Part shown: in pieces, positions 1-9,162 of the stretch
Position numbering within the stretch: position 1 is the first letter of the stretch
Layout: each line of letters starts with the position of its first letter
Notes under the pieces: model-generated
Told to the model about the DNA's origin: nothing
Databases searched by the model: none
What the model saw: the letters and a program-made list of their open reading frames with translations, nothing else
Assembly (NCBI GenBank): GCA_040217575.1
Contig: JAVJPW010000002.1
Location: 310,001-374,000, forward strand
Reading direction: 5' to 3'
DNA: 64,000 nt
Origin: Pacificispira sp040217575
GTDB taxonomy: Bacteria; Pseudomonadota; Alphaproteobacteria; UBA8366; Aestuariispiraceae
Position numbers and translations under genes: made by a program

Positions 1-1
1 C

Positions 2-1000
2 AACCACCCGTCCGAGGAACTGACGATCGGCCAGACGGTCAATGTGCAGGTCATCCGCTTCAACGCGGAAACACAGCGCATCTCGCTTGGCATGAAACAG
101 CTGATGGCGGATCCGTGGGAAGGCGTCGACGCCAAGTACCCGGTCGGCGCGTCCTTCAACGGCCGTGTCACGAACATCACCGACTATGGTGCGTTCGTCG
201 AACTGGAAGCCGGGATCGAAGGTCTGGTCCACGTCTCTGAAATGTCTTGGACGAAAAAGAACGTGCATCCGGGCAAAATCGTCTCCACCTCCCAGGAAGT
301 GGAAGTCATGGTCCTGGACGTCGACCCGAACAAGCGCCGTATCTCCCTTGGCATCAAACAGTGCCAGGAAAACCCGTGGGATACGTTTACCGAGAAATAT
401 CCGGTGGGCGCGGAAATCGAAGGCGAGATCAAGAACATCACCGAATTCGGCATGTTCGTCGGCCTGACCGAAGAAATCGACGGCATGGTCCACATGTCCG
501 ACATCGACTGGGATGCAACGCCGGAAGAAGCGCTTGCCCAGTACAACAAGGGCGACATGGTCAAAGCCAAGGTCCTGGATGTCGATATCGAAAAGGAACG
601 CGTCTCGCTGGGCATCAAGCAGCTGACGGACGACCCGTTCCAGGAAGCCATGGACGGCGTCAAGAAGGGCGACGTCGTGACCTGCACCGTCACCGCGGTT
701 CAGGACAATGGCATCGAAGTGTCGGTGAAGGATTCGCTGCAGGGCTTCATCCGCAAGTCGGACCTCAGCCGCGACCGTTCCGAACAGCGCCCCGACCGTT
801 TCGCCCAGGGCGAAAAAGTCGACGCCAAGATCACGGCCATCGACAAGTCCAGCCGCAAGCTGACGCTTTCCATCAAGGCCTATGAAACGGCCGAGGAAAA
901 GGAAGCCATGGCGAACTACGGTTCGTCCGATTCGGGCGCGTCGCTGGGCGACATCCTGGGTGCGGCACTGAAGAAAAAGGAAGAGGAAGCCGGCGACTAA
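2..1000 (+). CDS. rpsA: 30S ribosomal protein S1, 3' part (5' end outside window)
   Basis: S1 binds mRNA on the 30S subunit through repeated OB-fold S1 domains and helps load messages that have weak Shine-Dalgarno sites. The open frame runs in from the left edge (the first readable codons give NHPSEELTIGQ), so only the C-terminal 332 residues are present. At least three S1 repeats can be read, with typical stretches such as VTNITDYGAFVELEAGIEGL and IKNITEFGMFVGLTEEIDGM, each ending in a KRRISLGIKQ-like strand. The last repeat (about residues 220-290 of the visible part) is more divergent, and the tail is charged (KKKEEEAGD). A strong intrinsic terminator follows directly, so rpsA ends its transcript here. 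Confidence 0.97.
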   Translation, partial: NHPSEELTIGQTVNVQVIRFNAETQRISLGMKQLMADPWEGVDAKYPVGASFNGRVTNITDYGAFVELEAGIEGLVHVSEMSWTKKNVHPGKIVSTSQEVEVMVLDVDPNKRRISLGIKQCQENPWDTFTEKYPVGAEIEGEIKNITEFGMFVGLTEEIDGMVHMSDIDWDATPEEALAQYNKGDMVKAKVLDVDIEKERVSLGIKQLTDDPFQEAMDGVKKGDVVTCTVTAVQDNGIEVSVKDSLQGFIRKSDLSRDRSEQRPDRFAQGEKVDAKITAIDKSSRKLTLSIKAYETAEEKEAMANYGSSDSGASLGDILGAALKKKEEEAGD

Positions 1001-1038
1001 GCCGCCCCTTCCCTTCAACGCGTATCCGGTTATTCAGG

Positions 1039-1077
1039 CGCGGCGGTCCCGGTTCGGGGCCGCCGCGTCGCGTTTTT
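1039..1077 (+). terminator. Rho-independent terminator after rpsA
   Basis: CGCGGCGG at 1039-1046 pairs perfectly with CCGCCGCG at 1060-1067. The stem extends through a G-U pair and three G-C pairs (1047-1050 with 1056-1059), leaving a five-base loop. A TCGCG spacer and five Ts (1073-1077) follow. It lies 38 bases after the rpsA stop codon. Confidence 0.9.
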
Positions 1078-1440
1078 GGCCGTCCGGTCCGTGACATTGC
1101 GCGACGTTGGCGGAACAAATTTTAGAAAATCAGGCCTCTATCATCCGGGCTTCAAGAGAAATTCAGATCAAATTGTTTGTACAAATTAAGATATATTTGA
1201 GAATCCAAATCTATATATTGTGCATCCTGTTATCAAAAAACAGAATTTCCTGTGTATTTTCAAATTATCTAGAATATCTGTAAAGTTTATAGACACCATT
1301 TCTCCAATTCCAAAATAAATACAAAACGATACTTGTTGCGGCCAATTTTTATTTGATCAACGGTCGTCGACGGCAAATCGCCAAGAACCGGCTTTCGGGC
1401 CGACAACGACATCGTCTTACGAAATATGAGGAAGAAAATC
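1078..1440. promoter_or_regulatory. AT-rich upstream region of the pilus operon
   Basis: About 360 bases without a credible gene. The composition drops sharply from 1110 to 1420 compared with both flanks, which fits a promoter and leader region for the highly expressed pilin. A perfect 10-base palindrome TTTGTACAAA lies at 1176-1185. It is immediately followed by TTAA-N7-TTGA at 1186-1200, one base away from the CtrA consensus TTAA-N7-TTAA. A TTGATCAA palindrome is at 1353-1360. No convincing -35/-10 pair could be fixed by eye. Transcription direction and start are unknown. Confidence 0.5.
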
Positions 1441-1671
1441 ATGATCACCAAATTCAACGCCTTCCTGAAGGATGAATCCGGTGCGACCGCGATCGAATAC
1501 GGACTGATTGCCGGCCTCGTCTCCGTCGCTGCGATCGGCGCCCTGCAGCTGATGGGAACATCGCTGGTCGACATTTTCACCGTCGTTCAGACAGAACTGG
1601 ACAGTGCGGCACAATCCGCGACATCGAGCGGTTCTAGCGGAACCGGCGATACCGGCGGCACCACCCAGTAA
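1441..1671 (+). CDS. flp: Flp-type pilin (prepilin)
   Basis: Major subunit of the Tad/Flp type IVb pilus. The 76-residue product has a short leader, then the Flp processing site DESG|ATAIEYGLIA with Glu at +5 of the mature chain, one hydrophobic helix and a low-complexity Ser/Gly/Thr tail (about residues 60-76). Prepilin peptidase CpaA would cut after the Gly. The start at 1441 is preferred over an in-frame ATG at 1426 because AGGAAG lies 6-7 bases before it, while the upstream ATG has no ribosome-binding site. It heads the cpa/tad cluster, about 130 bases before cpaA, and is probably its most strongly expressed gene. Confidence 0.9.
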   Translation: MITKFNAFLKDESGATAIEYGLIAGLVSVAAIGALQLMGTSLVDIFTVVQTELDSAAQSATSSGSSGTGDTGGTTQ

Positions 1672-1799
1672 GACGCACCGTTCTGGGGGGACACGGGACC
1701 GGAAGGCCGCGCGGGGAAAAATAGCGCTGTTTCCGGGTCCGGCCCGAAAACCGGAAGGACGTCTTGAACGGACACCGCACCGAAAGGGACACGGGCGCG

Positions 1800-2330
1800 A
1801 TGGTCGAAGACTTAACAAACTGGTGGCAAGCGGCGGATATCCGTCATGGGCTTCTCATCGCCGGGGGTGGGCTGGCGATCTGGGCAGCGGCATCGGATGT
1901 CCGCCGTTTTCTTATTCCGAACCGCGCGGTAATCCTGCTGCTGCTGTCGGGCATCTTTTTCGTCGCGGTCGGCGGCGGGCCGGACGGCCAGTTTGCGGGG
2001 GTCGGATATCATGCCCTGGGCTTCGCCGGGGTTCTGGCGGTCGGATTCGCGGCATATCTTCTGAATTTCTTCGGCGCAGGCGATGCGAAACTTCTGGCAG
2101 CGCTGTCCATCTGGATGGGCCCGCCGGGTGCGGTCATGCTGATAGTGCACACCGTACTGCTGGGCGGCGTTCTGGCCATCGGCTGGAGCTTCTCGCGCCC
2201 GCTGCGCACCGCACTCATGGTCGCGGGCCTGCCGGTCGACCCAGAGCCGCCGGCCGAAATCCCCTACGGCGTCGCCATTGCGGGCGCGGGCCTTATCGGC
2301 TTCGCGGACCTGTGGCCGTCCGTGATCTGA
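1800..2330 (+). CDS. cpaA: Prepilin peptidase CpaA/TadV
   Basis: Integral membrane aspartic protease that cleaves the leader from Flp prepilin. The protein is about 176 residues of mostly hydrophobic helices. It carries the family GxGD motif as FFGAGDAKLLAALSIWMG, with a second conserved Asp in the first cytoplasmic loop (WAAASDVRR). It lacks the N-methyltransferase domain of classical PilD, as is normal for CpaA. Two starts are possible: ATG at 1800, with AAAGGGA about ten bases upstream, or TTG at 1764, with GGAAGGA five bases upstream. The first adds no extra membrane segment and is used here. It sits between the pilin and cpaB in one operon. Confidence 0.88.
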   Translation: MVEDLTNWWQAADIRHGLLIAGGGLAIWAAASDVRRFLIPNRAVILLLLSGIFFVAVGGGPDGQFAGVGYHALGFAGVLAVGFAAYLLNFFGAGDAKLLAALSIWMGPPGAVMLIVHTVLLGGVLAIGWSFSRPLRTALMVAGLPVDPEPPAEIPYGVAIAGAGLIGFADLWPSVI

Positions 2331-2343
2331 AGGGGGAAATCCA

Positions 2344-3288
2344 ATGCGCACGAAAGTCCTTTTTCTGATCCTGGTGGCCGGTGGCGCCGCGTTCGGCGCG
2401 GTTACCGTGGCGCAGGGATGGCTGGAAAACCGGCGCGCCGAGATGCTGGCGCTTAGGAACAGCGAGCCGGTCCAGATAGAGACGATCGATACGGTCGAGG
2501 TTCTGGTCGCCGCGAATGCATTGCCCAGCGGCACGTTCCTGTCGATGGATCAGTTCAACTGGCAACCCTTTCCGACGGCAAACCTGCCTGAAACCTACAT
2601 CACCCGCGCGTATCTGGGGGACGATGACCTGACCGGTGCGGTGATACGCGGCGCGATCACGGTGGGGGAACCCCTGACCCAGGGCCGTGTGATCCGGCCT
2701 GGCGACCGCGGGTTCCTGGCGGCGGTCCTGCGCCCGGGCCTGCGCGCTGTATCGGTTCCCGTTGACGAGACGACGGGCATTGCCGGGTTCGTCTTTCCGG
2801 GCGACCGGGTGGACCTGCTGTTGACCCATGAAATAGAGCTGCCGGGCGGGCTGGATCGGCTGGCCACGGAAACGCTTCTGCATGACATCCGGGTGCTGGC
2901 TGTCGATCAGCGCACCGACGACACAGAGGGGGAACCGACCCTCGCCAAGACGGCCACGCTTGAGGTTTCCTCGCGTCAGGCCGAAGTGATCGCCGTCGCC
3001 CTTAGAATGGGGCGCCTGTCCCTCGCGCTGCGCTCTTTGGCGCAGCATCCCGACGCCCTGGCGGCGGCGACCCCATCCGAAGAAGGCATATCCGAAAATG
3101 ACCGGGGCGCGGGCGCGCTTCCGGCGCCGGAAAGCCAGACCTATACCTGGGACAGTGAGGCCAGCCTTCTGATACCGCCGCTTGCCGGCCCCGGCCCGCA
3201 GACGGGTTCTGCGCCCGCGCCGCCGCCGACCCACGATGTCACGGTTTTTCGTCGCGGTGAGGCGGAAACCTTGAGCTTCCGGGAATAG
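2344..3288 (+). CDS. cpaB: Flp pilus assembly protein CpaB/RcpC
   Basis: Periplasmic, inner-membrane-anchored assembly factor of the Tad secretion channel, thought to act with the secretin. The product has 314 residues, with an N-terminal membrane anchor (about residues 5-22). A SAF-like domain (about 50-115) begins EVLVAANALPSGTFLSMDQF, and an RcpC-type domain follows, including the typical LRAVSVPVDETTGIAGFVFP segment. The C-terminal 60 residues are Pro/Ala-rich and probably disordered. GAAGGGGGA about five bases before the ATG is a good ribosome-binding site. The stop codon at 3286 is four bases before the cpaC start, implying coupled translation. Confidence 0.93.
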   Translation: MRTKVLFLILVAGGAAFGAVTVAQGWLENRRAEMLALRNSEPVQIETIDTVEVLVAANALPSGTFLSMDQFNWQPFPTANLPETYITRAYLGDDDLTGAVIRGAITVGEPLTQGRVIRPGDRGFLAAVLRPGLRAVSVPVDETTGIAGFVFPGDRVDLLLTHEIELPGGLDRLATETLLHDIRVLAVDQRTDDTEGEPTLAKTATLEVSSRQAEVIAVALRMGRLSLALRSLAQHPDALAAATPSEEGISENDRGAGALPAPESQTYTWDSEASLLIPPLAGPGPQTGSAPAPPPTHDVTVFRRGEAETLSFRE

Positions 3289-3292
3289 GGTG

Positions 3293-4666
3293 ATGCGCGG
3301 CTTCCTAACCGTCCTTTGCATGGTTCTGGCCGCGGCGATGTCCGTGGGTCCTGCCCTGGCGTCCGATCATACCACCGATGTGCCGGGCCAGACCGGCCCC
3401 ATCGCCATCGATCTGGGGGCGGGGGAGATGCTGGCCCTGACCGGCCGGGCGACCGGGGTCTATATCGCCAACCCCGATATCGCCGACGTCGAGTTGCGCA
3501 CGCCGATGCTGGTCTATCTCTATGGTCGGAACGCGGGGGAAACGACGCTGACCGTCATTGGCGAAAATGAGGAAGTGTTGTTTTCGCGGCGTGTTCTGGT
3601 CGAACACAATACGGTCCGGCTTCGGGAACTCATCGGTCAGATCCACCCCCAGGCACAGGTCGAACTTGCATCCATTCGCCAGTCGCTGGTCATAACCGGC
3701 GCCGTAACCAGCGCCGAAATGGCCGAAGACATCATGGGCCTGGCCCGGGCCGTGATCGGCGAAGAAGGGCTGATCCTGAACCATATGTCGACCAGCGCCC
3801 CGAACCAGGTGAACCTGCGGGTGCGTATCGCCGAAGTCAGCCGCGAGACGACGAAGCGCCTGGGCGTCAGTTGGGACATCCTGCGCAATGTCGGCGACTT
3901 TGCCTTCGGTCTGTCGACCGGCGGGTTCGTCACCGGCGGCGTCGATGGCGCGAACCTGCTTTCGCTGGCGCGCGACGGCACCGGGTTCGACGTAAACGCG
4001 CTGATCGACGCGCTGGATGACGAAGGGCTGATCACCGTCCTGGCCGAACCCAACCTGACCGCCATGAGCGGTGAAAGCGCACGGTTCCTCGCCGGCGGAG
4101 AATTTCCGATACCGGTTCCGAACGAAGACGGGATCACCATCGTTTTCCGCGAGTTCGGCGTGGGGCTCAGTTTCCTGCCGGTGGTGCTGGACGACGGGCG
4201 GCTTCACATCAAGGTCGATACCCAGGTCAGCCAGTTGAGCAATACCGGTGCCGTGGAACTGGCGGGATTCAGCATTCCCGCCCTGACGGTGCGCCAGGCG
4301 ACAACGACCATCAATTTGTCCAGCGGCCAAAGCTTTGCCATCGCGGGCCTGTTGCAGAACACGATCAATCAGGAAGTCTCCGGCGTGACGGGTCTGGCCG
4401 ACCTGCCGATTCTGGGGCCGCTGTTCCGGTCCACCGACTTCGAAAATGACGAAACCGAACTGGTGGTGATCGTCACGCCCTATGTGGTGCGCCCGACATC
4501 GGGCGAACTGGCAACGCCGCTGGACGGGTTCCGCCCGCCCGCAGACGGCGACCGGGTCACGACCGCCGCCACACACACTCCGCAAATTCCCGATCAAACG
4601 GTCGGGCCGCTCAACCCGGACGGCAGCGCCGGGCTGGAAGGCGAAGGCGGATTCATTCTGCGTTGA
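3293..4666 (+). CDS. cpaC: Tad pilus outer-membrane secretin CpaC/RcpA
   Basis: Forms the outer-membrane channel through which the Flp pilus exits. The 457-residue product begins with a Sec signal peptide ending PALAS. An N-terminal pilus-assembly domain (about 40-110: AIDLGAGEMLALTGRATGVY) is followed by a BON-like segment (about 115-170) and the secretin core, with VTGLADLPILGPLFRS and ETELVVIVTPYVVRP close to the C-terminus, as in other type II/III secretins. The tail after residue 410 is Pro/Asp/Gly-rich. A GTG at 3290 is possible, but the ATG at 3293 gives a clean signal peptide. Confidence 0.95.
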   Translation: MRGFLTVLCMVLAAAMSVGPALASDHTTDVPGQTGPIAIDLGAGEMLALTGRATGVYIANPDIADVELRTPMLVYLYGRNAGETTLTVIGENEEVLFSRRVLVEHNTVRLRELIGQIHPQAQVELASIRQSLVITGAVTSAEMAEDIMGLARAVIGEEGLILNHMSTSAPNQVNLRVRIAEVSRETTKRLGVSWDILRNVGDFAFGLSTGGFVTGGVDGANLLSLARDGTGFDVNALIDALDDEGLITVLAEPNLTAMSGESARFLAGGEFPIPVPNEDGITIVFREFGVGLSFLPVVLDDGRLHIKVDTQVSQLSNTGAVELAGFSIPALTVRQATTTINLSSGQSFAIAGLLQNTINQEVSGVTGLADLPILGPLFRSTDFENDETELVVIVTPYVVRPTSGELATPLDGFRPPADGDRVTTAATHTPQIPDQTVGPLNPDGSAGLEGEGGFILR

Positions 4667-4679
4667 GAGGGACCAAGTC

Positions 4680-5300
4680 ATGGCATGCAACCGAACCCTT
4701 TCCGTACTGGCCGCGATGTCCTGCGCCCTGGTGCTTGGGGCCTGCGCGCCGGGTCCGATCGCGCACCCGCCGGAACTGCGCCGCCAGACGACTTTCGACA
4801 GCGTTACCGACAGCGCGGTGATCGCACGGGATCAGGCCGGCTGGGTTGCGCTGGACCTGTTGCTGGCCCGAAACGGTGCCCGCCATGGCGACCGGCTGGT
4901 GGTCGACGCGGATCGGGAAACCGTGGCCGGGCTTCGCAACCGCTATGCCGTCACCGGAGTTCGGGTGCTGCAGGCACCGGGCGTACCGCCCGTACCGGCA
5001 GACCAGCCCTATCGGGCGACGTTTGCGCGCCTGGTGGTGACACCGCCCGCCTGCGGGGACTGGTCGCAGGACCCTGAAGGCGGTCACGACAATCAGCCGG
5101 ACCCCAATTTCGGCTGTTCGCAGGATGCAAACCTGGCCCGGATGGTGGCCGACCCGCACGACCTGATTGCCGGCCGGGAACCGGACGATGGGTATCAGAC
5201 CGACGCCGACACTTTCGCGGTGCGCGCCTATCGCCAGCATAATATCGACTGGGTCTTCGGCACCAGCGGCAGCGAATCCGGCGGCGGATCGGCGGATTGA
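4680..5300 (+). CDS. cpaD: CpaD-family pilus lipoprotein
   Basis: Outer-membrane lipoprotein of the Tad pilus, probably a pilotin or partner of the secretin. The 206-residue protein starts with a lipoprotein signal peptide whose lipobox is LGAC (Cys22). The family hallmark is at residues 140-165, with NFGCSQDANLARMVADPHDL followed by the IAGR turn. The C-terminus is short and Gly/Ser-rich. AGAGGGA nine bases upstream supports the ATG at 4680; the open frame continues further upstream only inside cpaC. It lies between cpaC and cpaE, its usual position in alphaproteobacterial cpa clusters. Confidence 0.9.
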   Translation: MACNRTLSVLAAMSCALVLGACAPGPIAHPPELRRQTTFDSVTDSAVIARDQAGWVALDLLLARNGARHGDRLVVDADRETVAGLRNRYAVTGVRVLQAPGVPPVPADQPYRATFARLVVTPPACGDWSQDPEGGHDNQPDPNFGCSQDANLARMVADPHDLIAGREPDDGYQTDADTFAVRAYRQHNIDWVFGTSGSESGGGSAD

Positions 5301-5314
5301 TGCGGGAGGAGCCA

Positions 5315-6544
5315 ATGACCATACAATCAGACGATCCGACTTATGCCGCCACCGCGCCGCGCCGGCAGGGGCGGGTACCGGACCGGGTGGTCGCCTTCAT
5401 CAGCGATACCGGCCTGGCGGACAGCCTGTCCCGTCTGGCCGACGGACAGGGGATCGCGGCCGCCGACGTGCTGTCGGGCGGCCTTCCCGGCGCGCTGACC
5501 GACGTCCCGGCGAATGCGGATGTTCTGGTCCTTGAAATCGACGACATCGACCATGGGGTGGAAACCCTGTCACGGCTGGCGGACCGGACGGCGGCGCGTC
5601 TGGTCGCGTTCGGGCACCGGAACGACATCAATATCTATCGTCGGCTTTGCGATGCCGGTGCCGCGGATTATCTGGTGCCGCCGTTCGATGACGCGCAGCT
5701 TCTGGATGCCCTGAAAATTCCGGCAGGTCGGACCGGGCGCGAAGGCCCGACCCCTGTGGCGGACGATACGCGACTTACCGTCATACTGGGGTGTCGCGGC
5801 GGTGTTGGGGCAAGCGGGCTGGCGGTATCCGCCGCATGGCATGCGGCGGAAGAACTGGGCCGTTCGACCGCGCTGGTCGACCTGGACCTGATCTTCGGGA
5901 CCGCGACACTGGCACTGGACCTGATGCCGGGGCGCGGCCTTCGCGAGGCGCTGGAACATCCCGAACGCATCGACCCCCTATTCATCGGAAGCGCCATGAT
6001 CAACGCCACTGAGCGGCTTTTCGTTCTGGGCGCGGAAGAGGATCCCGGCATCGAGTTCATGACCACACCGGATGCTCTGGAACGTCTGATCGACGCCGTC
6101 GGCGAAACGGTGGACGCGATGATCGTGGACCTTCCACGCGTCCTTGTTCCGGGTGCGCAGCCGCTGTTGGCACGGGCCGACGAAATCGTGCTTGTCAGCG
6201 ACCTGAGCCTCAGCGGCCTTCGCGACGCGATCCGGCTCAGGGCCCTGTGCCGCCAGAATTCGCAGGACCTCTCGATCACCCTGGTTGCCATGGCTCCCGC
6301 GACGGGACCGGCAGCCGTCGAACGCAAGGATTTCGAACGTGCCTATGAAGGGGCGGTCGACTGGGTCGTGCCGCTGGATCCGAAGGCGGCGGCTGCGGCG
6401 GCGGGTGCCGGAAAGCCGATCTGTACCCAGCTGAAGCGGAAACATGCCTATCGGCGCGCAACGGCGGATATCGCGGAACGGGCCGTGCCCGCGTCCGGTG
6501 ATGCCGCCGACGGCGGGCGAAAGAAGCGCAAATGGCTGTGGTAG
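5315..6544 (+). CDS. cpaE: Pilus localisation ATPase-like protein CpaE/TadZ
   Basis: MinD/ParA-like protein that places the Tad machine in the cell. The N-terminal half of the 409-residue product resembles a response-regulator receiver fold (about 25-140). The C-terminal half is a P-loop ATPase-like domain starting LTVILGCRGGVGASGLAVSA. The usual deviant Walker lysine is not visible there, as in many TadZ/CpaE proteins. A Walker-B-like LVDLDLIFGTATLALDL follows. The start at 5315 is chosen because GGGAGGA ends four bases before it; a TTG at 5297 and an ATG at 5300 overlap the cpaD stop and are less likely. The C-terminus is basic (GGRKKRKWLW) and overlaps cpaF by 13 bases. Confidence 0.9.
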   Translation: MTIQSDDPTYAATAPRRQGRVPDRVVAFISDTGLADSLSRLADGQGIAAADVLSGGLPGALTDVPANADVLVLEIDDIDHGVETLSRLADRTAARLVAFGHRNDINIYRRLCDAGAADYLVPPFDDAQLLDALKIPAGRTGREGPTPVADDTRLTVILGCRGGVGASGLAVSAAWHAAEELGRSTALVDLDLIFGTATLALDLMPGRGLREALEHPERIDPLFIGSAMINATERLFVLGAEEDPGIEFMTTPDALERLIDAVGETVDAMIVDLPRVLVPGAQPLLARADEIVLVSDLSLSGLRDAIRLRALCRQNSQDLSITLVAMAPATGPAAVERKDFERAYEGAVDWVVPLDPKAAAAAAGAGKPICTQLKRKHAYRRATADIAERAVPASGDAADGGRKKRKWLW

Positions 6545-8148
6545 ACGACATTGTCAGCCGTGCGGCACGCAGGGCCGATTCCGCCGGTGGGCAGCCTGAT
6601 CTGATGGAACTGCGCGACCGTCTGTCCGGGCCGGTCGGCAGTCATCTGGATGGGCTTTCCGGCGAAACGACACGGCAGGAGGCGGCGGATCTGGTCCGCG
6701 GGCAGATCGACTGCTTCCTGTCGGACCGGGGTCTGACCCTTAACCCGCTGCAGCGGCGCAACCTGACCACCAGCCTGTTGAACGCCTATTACGCGACCAG
6801 AACGGCGAAAGAGCCGGTGCCCTCAACGGTGACGCGAGAAGGTTCTGCCAAACCGCAGGCGACCCGCGATGACTGGTCCGCCAGCCGTCAGGGCGTCCTG
6901 CAGGCGCTGGAAACCATTCGCGGGCCCTTCATGGAACGCATCGACCCGATGGCGGCATCCGCCATGGCCCGCCCCGACCTGGCGGGGGAGGTTTCGGCCG
7001 TCCTGCCGGAACTTCTGCGCGAAGCCGGGTTGCAGCTGAACGGCGCGGAACAGCGGGACCTGGTAACGCAACTGGTAAACGACATGCTGGGGCTGGGGCC
7101 GCTGGACCCGCTTCTGGAAGATGCGACGATTACCGACATTCTGGTGAACGGACCCAACCAGATTTATGTCGAACGGTTCGGCAAACTGGAACGGACTGAT
7201 GTCCGGTTCCGCGACGGCCGGCACCTGCTTTCGATCGCCCAGCGGATCGTCAACCGCATCGGACGGCGGGTCGACGAAAGTTCGCCCATGTGCGACGCAC
7301 GCCTGGAAGACGGCAGCCGGGTCAACGTGATCGTGCCGCCGCTGGCGATCGACGGCGCCGCCATATCTATCCGAAAATTCGCGGAAAAGAAGATCACACT
7401 GGATGTGATGGCGAAACAGCAGAACATCTCGGACCCGATGATGCGGGTCATGCAGATCGCCGCGCGCGCCCGGCTGAACATTCTGATTTCAGGCGGGACG
7501 GGGTCGGGCAAGACAACCCTTTTGAACGCACTCAGCCGAATGATCGACACAGGTGAACGGGTCGTCACGATCGAGGATGCGGCCGAACTTCAGCTTCAGC
7601 AGCCCCATGTGGTGCGTCTTGAAACGCGACCGCCCAATGTCGAAGGAACGGGGGAGGTGACGATGCGCGGGCTGGTGAAGAACGCGCTTCGTATGCGCCC
7701 GGATCGCATCATTCTGGGCGAGGTGCGCGGGGGGGAAGCGCTGGACATGCTGCAGGCCATGAATACCGGGCACGAAGGGTCGATGTGTACGCTGCATGCC
7801 AACAACCCGCGGGAAGCGCTGACCCGCCTTGAAAACATGGTGGGAATGGCAAGCGCGAACCTGCCGCCCAAGGCGGTCCGGACCCAGATCGTCGCGGCGG
7901 TGGACATGATCGTCCAGGTCAGCCGCATGCGCGATGGGGTGCGCCGGGTCACCAGCATTACCGAAGTGATCGGCATGGAAGGTGACGTCATAACGACGCA
8001 GGAACTCTATCGCTACCGGTTCGAAGGCGAAGGCCCGGACGGAAAACTGCTGGGCCGGTTCGAACCGGCGGGCCTGCGCCCGGCCTTCACGGAAAAGGCC
8101 GCCTATTTCGGTCTGGAAAAACCGTTGCTGGACGCGGTCATTCAATAG
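6532..8148 (+). CDS. cpaF: Tad secretion ATPase CpaF/TadA
   Basis: Hexameric secretion ATPase of the VirB11/PulE class that powers Flp pilus assembly. The product has 538 residues. The N-terminal ~115 residues are variable, followed by the CpaF core. The Walker A motif GGTGSGKT is at residues 321-328, with an Asp box near TGERVVTIEDAAELQLQQPH, Walker B near RPDRIILGEVRGGEALDMLQ and a His box near GSMCTLHANNP. It overlaps the end of cpaE by 13 bases, so translation is probably coupled. tadB follows 11 bases after the stop. Confidence 0.97.
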   Translation: MAVVDDIVSRAARRADSAGGQPDLMELRDRLSGPVGSHLDGLSGETTRQEAADLVRGQIDCFLSDRGLTLNPLQRRNLTTSLLNAYYATRTAKEPVPSTVTREGSAKPQATRDDWSASRQGVLQALETIRGPFMERIDPMAASAMARPDLAGEVSAVLPELLREAGLQLNGAEQRDLVTQLVNDMLGLGPLDPLLEDATITDILVNGPNQIYVERFGKLERTDVRFRDGRHLLSIAQRIVNRIGRRVDESSPMCDARLEDGSRVNVIVPPLAIDGAAISIRKFAEKKITLDVMAKQQNISDPMMRVMQIAARARLNILISGGTGSGKTTLLNALSRMIDTGERVVTIEDAAELQLQQPHVVRLETRPPNVEGTGEVTMRGLVKNALRMRPDRIILGEVRGGEALDMLQAMNTGHEGSMCTLHANNPREALTRLENMVGMASANLPPKAVRTQIVAAVDMIVQVSRMRDGVRRVTSITEVIGMEGDVITTQELYRYRFEGEGPDGKLLGRFEPAGLRPAFTEKAAYFGLEKPLLDAVIQ

Positions 8149-8159
8149 GAAAAACCGGT

Positions 8160-9143
8160 ATGGCAATGACGACGGATACAATGCTGGAATACGGGCTGAT
8201 TGGCCTGGCGCTTCTGGCGGCGGTCTGTATCGCGCTTGCCGTCGCCATGGGCCTGGACCGGGACCGTCGCCGTCGGGATATGCGCCTTAGGTCCGTCGTC
8301 GCCCGGTCCCGTCCGCGCAGGGCGGTATCCCAGGGGACGACCGGGGGATTGATGCGCGACATGGCCCATTCAGGGGCGCGCGGGCGCTTCCTGCCACGCA
8401 TGGACCTGTTGGCGGTCCGGCTGGCACGGGCGGGTTTTTTGCCGCGCCCGCGCCGCTATATCCTGATCGCCATCGCGGTGGGAATTGGCGGGGGTCTGGG
8501 CATGTTCCTTGCCGGCGGACCGCTGATTGCAGTGCCGTTTGCCGCCGCCGGTTCGGGACTGTTGTTGCCCCATCTTTTTGTATCGTCCCGGATTTCACGC
8601 CGCGAGACGCAGTTTCTGACCAATCTGCCGGAAGGAATCGACATTGTCGTGCGCGGGCTGAAGGCGGGCCTGCCGGTCAGTGAATCCCTGTCCGCCGTTG
8701 GGCGTGAGGCGCCGGAGCCGGTCGGCGGCATCTTTCGGGAAGTTGCGGACCAGATCAGGATCGGCCGTTCGGTTGAAGACGCCATTGCGAAAGTGGCCGA
8801 CACCATGGCGGTGCCGGAATTGCGCTTCCTGGGCATCACCCTTGCCATTCAGAAGGAAACCGGCGGCAACCTGACCGAAGCACTTCAGAATCTGAGCGAT
8901 ATCCTGCGCAAGCGGCGGCAGATGAAGCTGAAGATTCGCGCGGTTTCGTCCGAAGCGCGGGCCAGTGCCTATATCATCGGCGCTCTGCCGTTCGCTGTTT
9001 CCGCCGCAATCTATTTTGTCAATCCGGACTATATCCAGCTTCTGTTCAACGACCCGCGCGGGATTGTCATGGTCGCGGCGGGCCTGACCAGCATTGCCCT
9101 TGGGGCGGCGGTGATGATGAAGCTGGTCCGGTTCGATATCTGA
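8160..9143 (+). CDS. tadB: Tad inner-membrane platform protein TadB
   Basis: One of two polytopic platform proteins that couple the CpaF ATPase to pilin extraction from the inner membrane. The 327-residue product contains an N-terminal helix (about 10-27), two helices around 105-145, and a T2SSF domain (about 160-290) with GIDIVVRGLKAGLPVSESLS and LAIQKETGGNLTEALQNLSD, which are typical GspF/TadB motifs. Two C-terminal helices (about 268-285 and 300-318) follow. It is 11 bases after cpaF and 19 bases before tadC. Confidence 0.93.
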   Translation: MAMTTDTMLEYGLIGLALLAAVCIALAVAMGLDRDRRRRDMRLRSVVARSRPRRAVSQGTTGGLMRDMAHSGARGRFLPRMDLLAVRLARAGFLPRPRRYILIAIAVGIGGGLGMFLAGGPLIAVPFAAAGSGLLLPHLFVSSRISRRETQFLTNLPEGIDIVVRGLKAGLPVSESLSAVGREAPEPVGGIFREVADQIRIGRSVEDAIAKVADTMAVPELRFLGITLAIQKETGGNLTEALQNLSDILRKRRQMKLKIRAVSSEARASAYIIGALPFAVSAAIYFVNPDYIQLLFNDPRGIVMVAAGLTSIALGAAVMMKLVRFDI

Positions 9144-9162
9144 CGGCAGCGGAATTACGACC

